Source: Chrysaora quinquecirrha
Lineage: Eukaryota > Cnidaria > Scyphozoa > Semaeostomeae > Pelagiidae
Length of the DNA: 64,000 bases
NCBI GenBank assembly: GCA_014526335.1
Contig: JACTAT010000137.1
Span: 625,056 to 689,055 of the forward strand
Direction of reading: 5' to 3'
In this document: piece after piece, positions 31,321-42,796 of the stretch
Layout of the letters: each line of letters starts with the position of its first letter
Numbering within the stretch: the first letter of the stretch is position 1
The notes under the pieces: generated by a model
The model's database searches: none
The model's input: only the letters and a program-made list of their open reading frames with translations
Told to the model about the DNA's origin: nothing
Position numbers and translations under genes: made by a program

Positions 31321-32060
31321 GTGATGTTGAGCAATGTAACAAGTATAACAGTCATTCTGATTCAAACATACTGATTTCTCATTTTGCCAGTTGTGTTGGC
31401 GATGATGGAAATATGGAAATCAAAACTGAAAATAATACCCCTACCAAGCGAGATTGTGAATTTGAAAGTAGTGAATCCAATGTAAATATATGTCATAAAA
31501 GAACCAACTCAAGTAGTGAATCAAATGTAAATATAAATCCTAAAAGAACAAACTCAAAACATTATGTATGCGATGATTGCGGGAAGGTACTTTATAATCA
31601 GAAAAGTCTTAAAGCACACCAAGTTGTTCATACCGGCGAGAGATTGTACAAATGTGACATTTGCGGAAAAGGATATAACCGATCGGATCATCTTAAAATA
31701 CACAAGCGATTCCATACTGGCGAACGACCTTATAAATGTGATCTTTGTAATAAAGCATTCAGCCAGTCAAATCATCTTAAAGCTCATTTACGCACTCATG
31801 CAGGAGCGAGACCATATACATGTGATGTTTGTAAAAAAGGATTTAAAGAATTGAGTTCTCTAAAAATTCATCAGCGTACCCATACAGGCGAGAGACCGTA
31901 TGTATGCGATAAGTGTGATAAAGCGTTTGCGGATGCACCTAATCTTAAGAAGCATCAACGAATACATACTGGAGAGAGGCCATATGGATGTGATGTTTGT
32001 GGGAAAAGATATACTCGGTCAAGTCATCTCAAATTACACCAACGAATTCACGCAGAATAA
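31321..32060 (+). CDS. C2H2 zinc-finger protein, finger exon (six fingers)
   Basis: The exon begins after TTTTCTTAAAG and runs in frame to TAA at 32058-32060. After a Ser/Asn-rich linker with two copies of SSESNVNI and KRTNS come six tandem Kruppel-type fingers, each CxxC-x12-HxxxH. They are joined by HTGERPY-type linkers (HAGARPY between fingers 3 and 4). Helix residues include QKSLKAH, RSDHLKIH, QSNHLKAH, ELSSLKIH, DAPNLKKH and RSSHLKLH. The product is probably a nuclear sequence-specific DNA-binding regulator of about 375 residues in this model. Just past the stop, in the +1-shifted frame, KRPYSCDIFKKG looks like the start of a seventh finger with its second cysteine changed. Confidence 0.92.
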
Positions 32061-32177
32061 GAGACCATATTCATGTGACATTTTCAAAAAAGGCTGAATT
32101 AATTCGGTAACCTTGAAAACGAACAGCAAACTCACTGAAAGAGCAACAAAAGTCAATATTCTAGGTCCTGCATTGAT

Positions 32178-32183
32178 AATAAA
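32178..32183 (+). other. Putative polyadenylation signal
   Basis: AATAAA about 118 bp after the stop codon of the zinc-finger gene, on the same strand. Confidence 0.5.
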
Positions 32184-33897
32184 GAAACATTAACAGGAAA
32201 GAACCATTTTACTTCATATTTTGATATGCAATTGTATCGCTGATTTTCATCTTAATCTTATTTTCTGTCAAAAAAAGCGTGGAAGACAAAGAAGATAAAT
32301 TTGATCGAGTTGTATTTTCGTTTTCCTGACACGGGTACGTCGCATTCGAAATTGACGGTGAAGCTATTGGAAACTCAATCCATGAGAAACTTAGTCGGGT
32401 ACACGCTTTGTTTGTAAGAGCACTTGTCTTTGATTCAACCTGCCTGTTTCTTATCTTTGAAGAGATTTTTCAACAGCTTACCAATCTCTACTCTTCTTAA
32501 AACTTGAAAACATTTTTAGAGTGCGTTTCCGGGCACGGGCTTCATGCTGGTGAACTGCTTGTGCGTATCTAAAATTGTTTCGATGATAGCAACAATGTTG
32601 ACCCACATTTCAGCCTGGTGTTTCTTATAGAGGTTGTTCTTATGCTCAAAATAGTGTATCCTGCTTTCACCAGAACATCATCATCTGACCAACATCTCTC
32701 CCAGTTTAAACACTGGTTACGCAACTGCCTTGTGTTTGCTTTTGTCTTATTTTTATATCTCTTTTCCCTTGCTCCTACTTTTTAGCCCTTTTTTATCATT
32801 CTATTCCAGTTTATTTTTTGGTTGAAAAAGCCAATTCAAAACTGAAGTAAAATCTTTACCTCTTTATAATGGTTTATATATAACTACAAAATTGCAATGA
32901 ACATAGGAAGCATAACAGGGCATGCTGCAAAAAAACTCTATAGGCCTTTATTGGCCTGCCAAATGGCTAAAAAAATGTCCAAAATTTTGGGTTTCAACAC
33001 TTGCCTTGTCTTCAAAAGTAAATTCTTTATCTATAGCCCTGCCAAATGGCAAATCGGCATGTAATAGTGTATATAAATTTAATTCGATTTAAGTAATGTG
33101 GAAAATTACCTTTTAGGACAGTTTTAATCCCATATATTATTGGTTTTTGTTTATTTGTTTTCCTTAGCCTCTCAAACATGATAATCCGTTAAGTAATTTT
33201 GAATATATTGTTTCTTTTGATTTGTTTATACCAATTTGGGATAACATAGTGCTAAATATCCATGGAAAAACTAGGTACCCTCGCTGATCCCTAGCGATAA
33301 ATACTTTCAGCGCTTTTCTTATCATAATCTATCAAGACTTCAGTCCATCGAGGTTGAGAGAAGATAGCTATCACACAGTCGCGAGAAGCCAATGCTAGTG
33401 AAATACTTTATATACATTCCAGATAATCAGGCCCCATGCATTTTTATTGCTTTCCAGGCATAAGATGTTTGGTTACCATTTATGTATTAGAAAATAAGTG
33501 CGCCACAGCAAGAGTCATTGTCATTGCGATTTAGTTTCCATTTTTGAAAATGCTTCTGATCATCAATCGTAGTTTTAATTGCCTCGCCCAACTCGCTGTT
33601 TTAGTGGGCACGGCAGACAATACATTTTCATCCCGATTAGAGATTTTGACTTGAAATACTAGACTTGTTACGACACTTCTCCTAATTGGACACAGCCAGT
33701 GAAAGTTTCAGAGAGAATCAAAAGTTTCTACTTTCATACACTGGTTGCCCAACACTCTAATTTTCATCTTGAATTAAACTTTTTGTCAATTTTAATCTGC
33801 GTTTGTACACCTAATTTTTCTGCTTACCAGTATTATAATCGAAAGCACCATTCCTATTACAGTTGTTACTTTTTACTCTTCTGCTTTCATGACCATT
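32184..33897. other. Intergenic stretch, no gene recognised
   Basis: No conserved coding on either strand. The octamer CTGCCAAATGGC occurs twice (about 32955 and 33040). Confidence 0.4.
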
Positions 33898-34268
33898 CCC
33901 GGGGGGATACATGACTTTTGAATGGACGGGGATCTGCCGCCCAGATTTCGGAAACCCACCCACTTATAATGTAGACCTTTGCCGGAACAGACCCTATTCT
34001 ATGCATAAAAATAATCGCAATACGAAAATTATAAGACTTTCTAGGCCTTATTATTGCTTGATGTTGTGCTACGAACATCTTTAACGCGATTTTTCCACTT
34101 TTCTGACCGAATTAAAGTTAAACTTTCGACTTTTCTTCAATTTGCTACCCACTTTTATGGGATTTTGGTTAAAATCATACCCATGTTTAGAGAATTTCAG
34201 GGCCAAAAAAGTCACTCATATGGGTGGCACATACCCGTACTCAATTATACTAAGTACCCTCCCCCCTG
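33898..34268. mobile_element. CCCGGGGGGTACTT element, second full copy
   Basis: Left end CCCGGGGGGATACATGACTT with GGACGGGGATCTGCCGCCCA. The right end has GTGGCACATACCCGTACTCA then TATACTAAGTACCCTCCCCC. It is nearly collinear with 16964-17322. The G-run at the left and C-run at the right are likely part of the element ends. Confidence 0.8.
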
Positions 34269-34624
34269 GCGACCATGCCTTGAATGCCTAAGATTGAACG
34301 GCTTGAACCTAGTTGAAACGCTCTGAACCTCTCAATTTCTCTGAACAAAGTTGTCTGAACATCAATACTTAGGGAAATGCTGAGACCGTTGGAACATCTA
34401 GCTTTCCACCATCACTGAACATAGCTGAACGGCGCTATAAAGTATTTGCATTTGAACTAGGCTCTACACTAGCTACATCCTGCAGAAGCAAATCACTGTT
34501 GGTCAACCTTTTTTCAAATATATTCCAACAAAATGACAAAAATTTGTTTCAGAACTTTTTCAAATTATATACAGAATTTAACAAATCTTTCTACCCTATT
34601 TACATCAGTTGAGAAAATTTACAT
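34269..34624. other. 3' flank of the coiled-coil gene
   Basis: It contains repeated TGAAC words (34290-34430). Presumed 3' untranslated region of the minus-strand gene near 34600. No gene seen. Confidence 0.35.
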
Positions 34625-36607
34625 CTATACCAGGCTAGTTTCTTCTTGATAAGGTTCTTCGACATCCAAAAGCGTTTCCAAATGTTCATGTTTTTCAGAT
34701 TTATCCACATCGCTCATCAACGACTCCGTACTGCAATATCTTTTCAATGGTTTTGGCATTGTTTTGAATTTATTAATTCTATATAACCTTTCTAAAGTTT
34801 GTAACATAAACCGCTTGTCTTCAATTTCACGTTCCGTGCGTTCTATATGTTTCTCTAAAAAGTGTTTCTCTACACATTCCTTCTCTGTAATCAATTCAAC
34901 TGTCTGTAACAGACTGTGTGTATCAAATATTTCATTCTGAAGATATTTCTCTTCTAATTCAATCATATCATCTTCTATCGAATAATTCTCGTTTGAGAAG
35001 TTCAAAATATCCGTGGTTAGATTAGCTATCATAAGATCCTTGAAAAGCAATTGATCAAGAGTATCAGATATATTCTTTGTCAATTCCTTGTATTCCTTCC
35101 ATATCATTGTTCTTTCAATATCTTCTTTATTTTTTGCTGTAATTTCTTCCTTTTTGTTTCGCGCAATAGATTTATCTGAATATCCACTGTCTTTGGAATC
35201 TCTACGTACTTTATTTCTCTCAATGCTTCTTCTTGCTTCTTCTGTCAAGCAGTTATAATCATAGCCGCCATGTAGTTTTAGACTTTCTAGCTCTGTTTCC
35301 TTTTTCTCAGCTCTTTTGCTTGAACGTAGCTGTGAATTTTGCACGCAATGGCCTATTTTATTGTTTTCACTCATTAAATGTTTATCTAAAATCGAACAAT
35401 TTGAATCAGATCCACCTGCTGAAGGACATATTTTCATCAAATCCTGTGAACTTTCCTCTCTCAAGTTACATTCTTTTCCAAACGAATTTCTCTTTTTATT
35501 CGAAGAAGAAACTTCTTCTTTGGGTGTCAAAATCTCTTTTCCACTGTGATGAACCAATTTCCTAATTTCTTCGTAATTATTTTTCGATAAAGACTTTGCT
35601 CTAGTTTCCCGCCCTCCTTTAGTCACATCAGCATGCCAATTCAAAATCACCTGTTTTCCGAAGTCTCTGCATGGCAACCGTTTGTTATCGGTTGCTAGGA
35701 CTTCAAAACAAGTCTGTGCGGTCGAAGTAGAATTTTCAGCGCTTTCAGAGCTCACACCGCTATCTTGTCTTGCTAGAAATAGTTCTTGTTCAATCGAATT
35801 CCTCGTTAAGATTTTTTCTTGTGGTGTGTCGCCATCTATTGATGGTATGCCACTATCGATATCTGCTTCGCTATCACTTCGCTCTCCTTTGCTTAAATCG
35901 ATGTAATTTTGATTTTCATCCTTCAATGCATACAACCTAGATTTCTTCCTTATTTCATCAACCCATTCTTCTTTACTGCAAGCAAAATGCATCTTCATTT
36001 TGTCAGACGCAAACATTTCCTCTTTCAACAAGCAATCCTCTTGTTTTATCTCAGTATTTGATTTATCATATATTTCAACTTCTAGCGGGCCTTTTTCTTT
36101 AACAGCTCTGCGCTCAACTTTTTCAGTCTTCTTTGCTTCTCTAGATCCAATTTTTTTCTTGCCTGATGTCTTCGGCTTCTTCCTTCTGTAATCACAAGCT
36201 TTAGGCTTCCTTCCTAACGCCAGTGATTTTCCCTTTTTTGGAATTATTCCTTTGCGCTTGAATTCCTGTTTTTCACACTGTACATTATTTATATAAAATA
36301 TTCCAAACTCGATACCTGCTTCAACTAATGACGTCTCTGGCTGTTTTAGATATTCCTCTTGGTTCCTTGTGTTGGTAATCTCCTTTTCATGCAAAACCAC
36401 GGCAGATTTTTTTACATGCTCTTCTTTATCCAAATTCACTTCAGCTTTATTTAAATAATTGGAAGATTTACATGAAGTTGTTTGATTTTCTTTTCCAGCC
36501 AAAGAACATAAGAAATCTTTCTTGAAAACTTCTCGTGACGATCCAGTAACTAAGTATTTTCTGCCATCAATGCATATTTTTATTTTTCTGGTGGCCATAA
36601 TTTTCAC
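34625..36607 (-). CDS. 660-residue charged coiled-coil protein, possible N-terminal RASSF-like
   Basis: A single uninterrupted frame. Residues about 5-35 (RKIKICIDGRKYLVTG, SSREVF) resemble the first strands of the Ras-association domain in N-terminal RASSF proteins, but the rest of that domain is not evident. Residues 60-500 are low-complexity, lysine- and glutamate-rich, with a basic nuclear-localisation-like cluster near 140-165 (RRKKPKTSGKKK) and Ser-rich motifs such as DSGIPSIDGD, RQDSGVSSESAE and KDSGYSDKS. DSG-type motifs can be phosphodegrons. Residues about 520-605 form a probable coiled coil (EEKYLQNE, EKECVEKHFLEKHIERTERE). A coiled coil following an RA-like start fits the RASSF9/10 layout. 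Lack of introns suggests a retrogene or a gene with a large single coding exon. Localisation and partners are unknown; the RASSF link is tentative. Confidence 0.75.
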   Translation of the reverse strand: MKIMATRKIKICIDGRKYLVTGSSREVFKKDFLCSLAGKENQTTSCKSSNYLNKAEVNLDKEEHVKKSAVVLHEKEITNTRNQEEYLKQPETSLVEAGIEFGIFYINNVQCEKQEFKRKGIIPKKGKSLALGRKPKACDYRRKKPKTSGKKKIGSREAKKTEKVERRAVKEKGPLEVEIYDKSNTEIKQEDCLLKEEMFASDKMKMHFACSKEEWVDEIRKKSRLYALKDENQNYIDLSKGERSDSEADIDSGIPSIDGDTPQEKILTRNSIEQELFLARQDSGVSSESAENSTSTAQTCFEVLATDNKRLPCRDFGKQVILNWHADVTKGGRETRAKSLSKNNYEEIRKLVHHSGKEILTPKEEVSSSNKKRNSFGKECNLREESSQDLMKICPSAGGSDSNCSILDKHLMSENNKIGHCVQNSQLRSSKRAEKKETELESLKLHGGYDYNCLTEEARRSIERNKVRRDSKDSGYSDKSIARNKKEEITAKNKEDIERTMIWKEYKELTKNISDTLDQLLFKDLMIANLTTDILNFSNENYSIEDDMIELEEKYLQNEIFDTHSLLQTVELITEKECVEKHFLEKHIERTEREIEDKRFMLQTLERLYRINKFKTMPKPLKRYCSTESLMSDVDKSEKHEHLETLLDVEEPYQEETSLV

Positions 36608-36823
36608 TTCTCACAATTAATTATTTACCTGCGAATTAAAGCAGAAGGCGTTTTCAGTAAATTGGGATTGAGAATGATTTTGAAGAGAATCACGGTATCC
36701 CCATTGTCATATCGTATTGGAATACGCTGTTACAGCTTGCGAAACAGCTTGAATTTGCGTCATTGTAAATGAAATTTACTTGTATCATAAATCGTTTCAT
36801 CGGCCCTTTTACACCATATTATA

Positions 36824-37396
36824 GAGCGTTCCGAAAAAAAACGAACCCGCTTTAGAATTTTTTTTATTTGCGAACCGTAGCTTCAAGGCCAATAGAGTTT
36901 TGTCATAAGACGTAATGTGTACATACACTTTTGTGAGTAAAAAGATAAGTTTTCATATTTCATCTTCACATAAATATGCTGTAATAAATTTCAATGATAA
37001 ATAACGCATGTGCACAAACTTTATGCACATTTCATGCAATTGAGGATTTCTGCTGCGGAATAAGTTACAGAAAGGGTTAATTGATACAACCATCGGTAAT
37101 TCAGGTCAAGGGTTTGAAAAATGATTGATTTAGGCGGACAAAATTGTTTAAAAAATTGTTTATGGCGAGTTGTGCTTTTTGAAGTACACATTTGACTGCT
37201 CTTTGTGTTGACTAAAAAATAAAGTGTGAAAAGCTTTGTTTCTTCCTAGTGTTATTCATGAATTGAAGCATTATAAATTGATGTCAGCATAATTCTCATT
37301 CCTTCAAAAACATCCGTACCAAATTTCATGCTCAAAATTAAATTGAGACTTTGGTGCGAAGGTTTCTTTGCCGGGTTCCTTTTTTGGAACACCCTG
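36824..37396. mobile_element. Mariner-like MITE
   Basis: The right end read inward is CAGGGTGTTCCAAAAAAGGA and the left end GAGCGTTCCGAAAAAAAACG, followed by GAACCCG in both. Both ends are flanked by TA. CAGGGTGTTCC-type ends are common in animal mariner elements. No transposase frame remains in 573 bp. It lies just upstream of the 660-residue gene. Confidence 0.7.
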
Positions 37397-37697
37397 TAGA
37401 TAGTTTTTGGAGTGAATTCTGTGTTTCGATTTTCTTCCGCGGTGGCTGAGCATTTCCTTGTTCATTGTTAAGGTCCAAATTCATCAAAAGATTCTTCGTC
37501 TGCATCAATACTGAAATGAATTGTCTGCTTGTGCGCCGAGACTTGTTTTCTAGGAGTAATGATCTTTTAGGCAAGGAATCAACGGGAGTTGACCTCCAAA
37601 GAATGGTCAGTGGAAGCTGACATCTGGCGTACGAAAGGGGGAAAAGAGGGATCCGGCTCCTCACTTTTCTAAAATATTGTCTCTGAGGATCGTTCAA
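37397..37697 (-). other. Coding-like minus-strand stretch, uncertain
   Basis: Two overlapping frames look partly protein-like: one reads DLNNEQGNAQPPRKKIETQN, the other IDADEESFDEFGP and stop after an acceptor-like TTCATTTCAG. They cannot both be real. It may be a relic exon upstream of the coiled-coil gene. Confidence 0.2.
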
Positions 37698-38409
37698 AAC
37701 TTTTTAAATAACAACTTACATATGTCTTATATTCATAAACCACTAATGAATGAATAAACAATCGTGTTCCTTTCTTTCTGTGGTGTATAGTTGGATTATG
37801 CAGAATTAAACTAGATTAATGCAACTCGTCTTCAAATCCAAGTGCATTTAACCAAACGACAGAGTGGCCAAGCACATAAGCAAGCGGCATAATCGCGTTA
37901 CTTATCAATTTTCTATGTTTCAAATACTACTGTTTGCCCTAATGTGAGGAATGGTATAGTACTACTTATCGAGCTAGCTAATATCAAAGAAATAAATTTG
38001 GCGGAAAGGGCGCTTCTTCATATTTGCGAGAGTTTGTCCATAAGTGGTAATTGTTGCATCCTATGGAAAGTGATCCGAAACAAAACTTCAACCGAAAGCT
38101 ATTCATTAGGTCATGAGTTGAACGCAATGACCAAATTGCAATTAAACGCATGCACGTGGGTTTAATGTCTGAGACTGATTCACTTTTCAACGGCGTTTTT
38201 CTCGCAAAAATTAAAAGAATTAATCGATCAAAATTATGGAAACGAGAGGCAGCTTTTGGAACCTTTGCTTATTTGCCACCCCTTTTTGCATTTTGGAACC
38301 TATGCTCATTTGCATAACAGCTGATGTCATCATTCCCTCGATGACCACACACGTGGGCTACGAAACTCTAGAAATAACCTTGTAGTGTCATTAATGTGAA
38401 CAGTAAGTG
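37698..38409. other. Intergenic stretch, nothing recognised
   Basis: No gene. The phrase TTTGGAACCTTTGCTTATTTG at about 38256 is nearly repeated 40 bp later. Confidence 0.35.
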
Positions 38410-38640
38410 ACCAAAAGGCATTCTCTTACTGTGGTACAAAAGAGTGGAACAGCTTTCACAACAATGTTAACGAGGCCCACTCGATAAACTCCTTTAAATC
38501 AAAGTTGAGACAGTTGGGGTACGAAAATCTTTTATTTAATTACATGTGTTTTTGTAGTCATACTTTATTCTTATCAACTTGTTTTAACTTGTACTTTATT
38601 AGAAACTTAAATTTAACAGAGCCAAATTGTAAAACAATAT
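38410..38640 (+). mobile_element. Non-LTR retrotransposon 3' fragment (RT C-terminal tail)
   Basis: The frame TVSDQKAFSYCGTKEWNSFH followed by INSFKSKLRQLGYENL matches the typical end of LINE reverse transcriptases (F.Y.G...WNSL ... S..SFK..L). The stop comes soon after. It is followed by an (ATATAT)n microsatellite at about 38680-38735, which may be the element's simple 3' tail. 5' truncated, as is usual for LINEs. Confidence 0.65.
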
Positions 38641-38679
38641 TTTATTGAATTTGGTACCCTATAAAAATATGTCTAAAAT

Positions 38680-38735
38680 ATGAAATATAATAATAAATAT
38701 ATAATATATATAATATATAATATATAATGTGAGGC
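38680..38735. repeat. AT-rich microsatellite
   Basis: Repeats of TATAATATATAAT, directly after the LINE fragment. Confidence 0.8.
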
Positions 38736-39652
38736 TTTGAAAACAACAAATATAAATTTAAATGGCTTCTGGAACATTGAAACCTAATAAATTGCTAGAA
38801 AAAGCCTAATAACTGGTTCTGTTATTTGGCAATTTGGCAAGGTGCCTCACTCGGGCATTGAGACAGTGATTTTGGGAAGTGATGCCTTCATCACAGAGTT
38901 GTTACGAATTATTCATCATTTAACTGCATTGTGTGTCGAATCTTGTAGATCATCAAGAAATAGAAAATATCACATCGATGACGTCATCGAATCATCCACT
39001 TCCGGTGAAAATTCGAAAAATTGTCTCTCGAAGTTGAAATTGTCATGTCTTGTTTGAGCAAATTCAGTATCAAAAATACTTTCGGTTAGCTGATGTCCAC
39101 TTTTAAAAGAAGGCTCTGGCATATCCATCTTCTAAAAGTTCTCTGTTTTGATATCCACCTGGCCTATAAGGTAATCTTTGCACTGTTTCTAATGTTCAGA
39201 TTTTCCATGGAATCACATGCAGTTTTTATGTCTTTCTTAGTTTCTATGGAAATGGTTACATGAAATGACCTCCTCCTTGCTCGATTTCCTTGTTCTGAGT
39301 TAGCTCGCATTAACTCCCGCGATAGTCGTGATCGTTTAACACTATATCCAGAATACAAGACTTTGTATACACCTGGAACATAATACCCCACCAAAAAAAG
39401 TTTATCCTCATCCAAGACATCAAGCATATTAATCGACACTAGGCTAGGCTTTGCAGCCCGAAAATTTTTTTGTTTTATAATTCGTTAATCTTTCTTATAG
39501 TTGTTACTAGTTAATTTTCATATCCTTACAAATGTATTTTAAAGTTTAGTTATGTTGTTTAGAATTTAGTTGTGAAGTTTAGGCTGGTATGTATTAGCTA
39601 AAATTAAGCTATTGTAAGAACCAACGAAAAATAAAGTAATAAAAAAAAAATC
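38736..39652. other. Relic region ending in a poly(A)-like tail
   Basis: A minus-strand frame at 39164-39439 contains SINMLDVLDEDKLFLVGYY and RSRLSRELMRANSEQGN, which look protein-like but unrecognised. On the plus strand the segment ends AATAAAGTAAT followed by ten A (about 39629-39651), which is what a retroposed 3' end would leave. Confidence 0.3.
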
Positions 39653-41796
39653 AAGCGTAATTCGTCATGCGAGTCTTAGTATGCCAACTTCAAGCATATT
39701 TACACAATCTTACAAGTCGAAAGATAGCATGCCCCTGCTAAGCTAACCTTAATAAACACCACAATATAATTTCTTGCCCCTACAGGCCGTATCCACCCCA
39801 TCAGGTTTAGACTTCTGTGTCTATAGGGTTTAGTAATCTGTCCTTATAAGGCTTAGTAATTTGTCCCTACAAGGCTTAATATCCCAACGTCAAGCATAAA
39901 AAAACCCAACCTTGCTGGTTGTATCCATCACATCTCAGACATACACTTGCGTTCGAAAAGTAATTCACCGCCTTTCTCAAAATGGCGGCTAGCTGTGACT
40001 CTCGGCCTGAAGCAAGCGATTTTCCAAACAAAGACTACAGGGCTCATGGGCCCCGTGACTAACGATTTTGGCGATAAAATATTCACAATTTTACTGGCTT
40101 TCCGTTAGAATTAACAGTAACGAACAGTTAAAATGTTTTGACAGAGAAATTCATTCAGAAGTTGGAGCAGTGTCTTCAAAAGATTTAGGAAAAATCTTTT
40201 TCAACTGGTGTCAAATTCAATGATAAATTGATGGGTTAATTCGCAGAAATGGACTAAATTTTGCTCCTATCCGAAGGAGAAATCTCTGACTTTTCTTTTG
40301 ATAACCAAATGTTAAGTCTGGAAGACTTTTTCAATGTGTTTAACTAGTATAGAAAGAAAATTAATTCTATGAAAAAGAAAGAAAATTAAACTTACCATCT
40401 TCCACACAAACACTCTGCTAGATACAACGCCGACGTTGAGAAACCATTTATGAAACGAAAGATACGCGCATCAAGTAACCAATGATTTTGCATAAAAACC
40501 AGCAACACGTCATTCAATATGAATGTTTTGTAGAGATACGAAATATCTTACTTATTTAAAGAAACTCAGAGCATAGCATCGTTTGCTTAGTGCACTTTAA
40601 ACGTATTTGAATCTATACGGGGGTTAACTGTTTCAGTGTGACTACTAACATGCGTTCTGCTCGAAACAGTAAAGATGTGTGAGATGTGGGTGTTACAATC
40701 AAGTTATTTCACTCTGGATTCTCTTTCTTTCTCTTGAAAGAAACTGCTATAAAAATTATTATTTTCCTTGTCGTCGTTCCTTTTTTTCATTGTGTGTTTT
40801 TCTTCCTAATGTTTGCTTCCTAAAAGTACAAGAAGGACGATCCAAGCATGGGAAGGCTTTACACGTTTTTGTAAATAAAACTGTTTATACGAAACTAACA
40901 CCTTAACCGATAAAAAAATTCGCTAAATTTAGTGGACTTTCCTTCAAACAACATTGCTGTCATATATTAAACTATAAGAATATATTTATAAAATGTTATT
41001 GGTGTTTGAAAAAGCGTTTTATGAAGTTTGTGATGCAGTTATGGCTAGAGGTTACTCTAGAGATCTTTTTCTTTGCCCGTCGTTTTCTTCTGTCTTCATG
41101 TTGGCTCTTTAATACGTCTGGTCTTAAGAAATTTTTAAGTAACTTAGTCAACTCAAATCAATAAAAGATAAAAGAAGCCTAGTACTAATCATAGCCTTAG
41201 TTTCTAATGACTGTAATGTACGAAAAATGCAATGGGTGACTATGAAATAAAAGGAGTGTATATGGACAAACCTTTTTTCTTAAGAACTCACAAGAACCCC
41301 CGTCACATCCAACTTTGTTCATCCGCTATAAAAATAGATGAAAATGAACAATAAAAATGAACAATTTAACTTTAATTTATAAAACTGAAATCATCCGCTT
41401 AGCTGAAGAGTAAACAACTAATGAATAAAAGAACATGATTTTATCATGTTGCGCATGTACCGAATTCTAAACAGCGAGCAAACAGTGCGGAATCTCGTAT
41501 GCTTGTTGCTTTTGCAGCAATTTTCATATTGATTACAGGACATATTTCTTGTAAATAAAGTTTAAGTCTAAAAAGCAGTACTTTGTGATTGAATGGGTTC
41601 AAGGATAGCTTACCTATGAAGGATAACTCTTTAATAATCAGGTAAGCTGATTCAAAGTATTTCGCTTTTATCTTGAGTTAACAAACTTGATCTGCAGTAA
41701 GTAAACGTTTGAATCCTAGATTAAGGAGGATAACTTAATTGACAGCAGCTACTAAGTACATGTTCAACATGAGACACAGAACACCGTACCACACTT
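39653..41796. other. Intergenic stretch, no gene recognised
   Basis: CCTTATAAGGCTTAGTAATTTGTCC-type phrases recur at about 39785-39880. No conserved coding is visible. Confidence 0.4.
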
Positions 41797-42296
41797 NNNN
41801 NNNNNNNNNNNNNNNNNNNNNNNNNNNNNNNNNNNNNNNNNNNNNNNNNNNNNNNNNNNNNNNNNNNNNNNNNNNNNNNNNNNNNNNNNNNNNNNNNNNN
41901 NNNNNNNNNNNNNNNNNNNNNNNNNNNNNNNNNNNNNNNNNNNNNNNNNNNNNNNNNNNNNNNNNNNNNNNNNNNNNNNNNNNNNNNNNNNNNNNNNNNN
42001 NNNNNNNNNNNNNNNNNNNNNNNNNNNNNNNNNNNNNNNNNNNNNNNNNNNNNNNNNNNNNNNNNNNNNNNNNNNNNNNNNNNNNNNNNNNNNNNNNNNN
42101 NNNNNNNNNNNNNNNNNNNNNNNNNNNNNNNNNNNNNNNNNNNNNNNNNNNNNNNNNNNNNNNNNNNNNNNNNNNNNNNNNNNNNNNNNNNNNNNNNNNN
42201 NNNNNNNNNNNNNNNNNNNNNNNNNNNNNNNNNNNNNNNNNNNNNNNNNNNNNNNNNNNNNNNNNNNNNNNNNNNNNNNNNNNNNNNNNNNNNNNN
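41797..42296. other. Assembly gap (500 N)
   Basis: Exactly 500 undetermined bases, a conventional scaffold spacer length, so the true size may differ. Open frames through it are artefacts. Confidence 0.99.
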
Positions 42297-42389
42297 CCTG
42301 ATAAGTATTCCTTATAATGTCCGCCATCACCAGAACGTTCTCAAAAAGATCTTTCAAATAAAAAGAGGTTTTGGGCTATACTTTTTAGC

Positions 42390-42796
42390 TACACGCTTTT
42401 TTTTATAAGGAACCTACCTCAAGGCCTAGTTCTTAAAGTTCCTTATTTTTGGACCACTTTTGAGGCAATCGTAGTTCAAAAAGTTCCTTAATAGTTCCTT
42501 AATTTTAACTGCACATACAGTGGTCATAACAATAATAGAGAGACACTTGCATGTGAGCAAAGCTCGGAACTACTCAAGGAAACATTTGATACATGCTTAA
42601 CGTACAATTTATGTGGGTTTCGACTGCAAATGAATGGAACCGGCTTTCTAATTCTTGATTATTTGCAGTGATAAAAGCATTCAACATTGAAAAGTTCCTT
42701 AATGATTTTCTCTTTAGTAGTATAAGTTCTTTAAATTTTCGGGCCTTCTACATGTAGCTTCCATATAAAGTGGTGCTTTATAAAAAAAAGCGTGTA
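42390..42796 (-). mobile_element. TACACGC MITE, copy C
   Basis: The ends are TACACGCTTTTTTTTATAAG and its inverted counterpart GCGTGTA. It is collinear with copies A and B but inverted, since it begins with AACCTACCTCAAGGCC. Length is 407 bp. Confidence 0.9.

Noticed and set aside
41739..42357. Frames of 190-200 residues across the N run
   Set aside because: They consist almost entirely of undetermined bases in an assembly gap.
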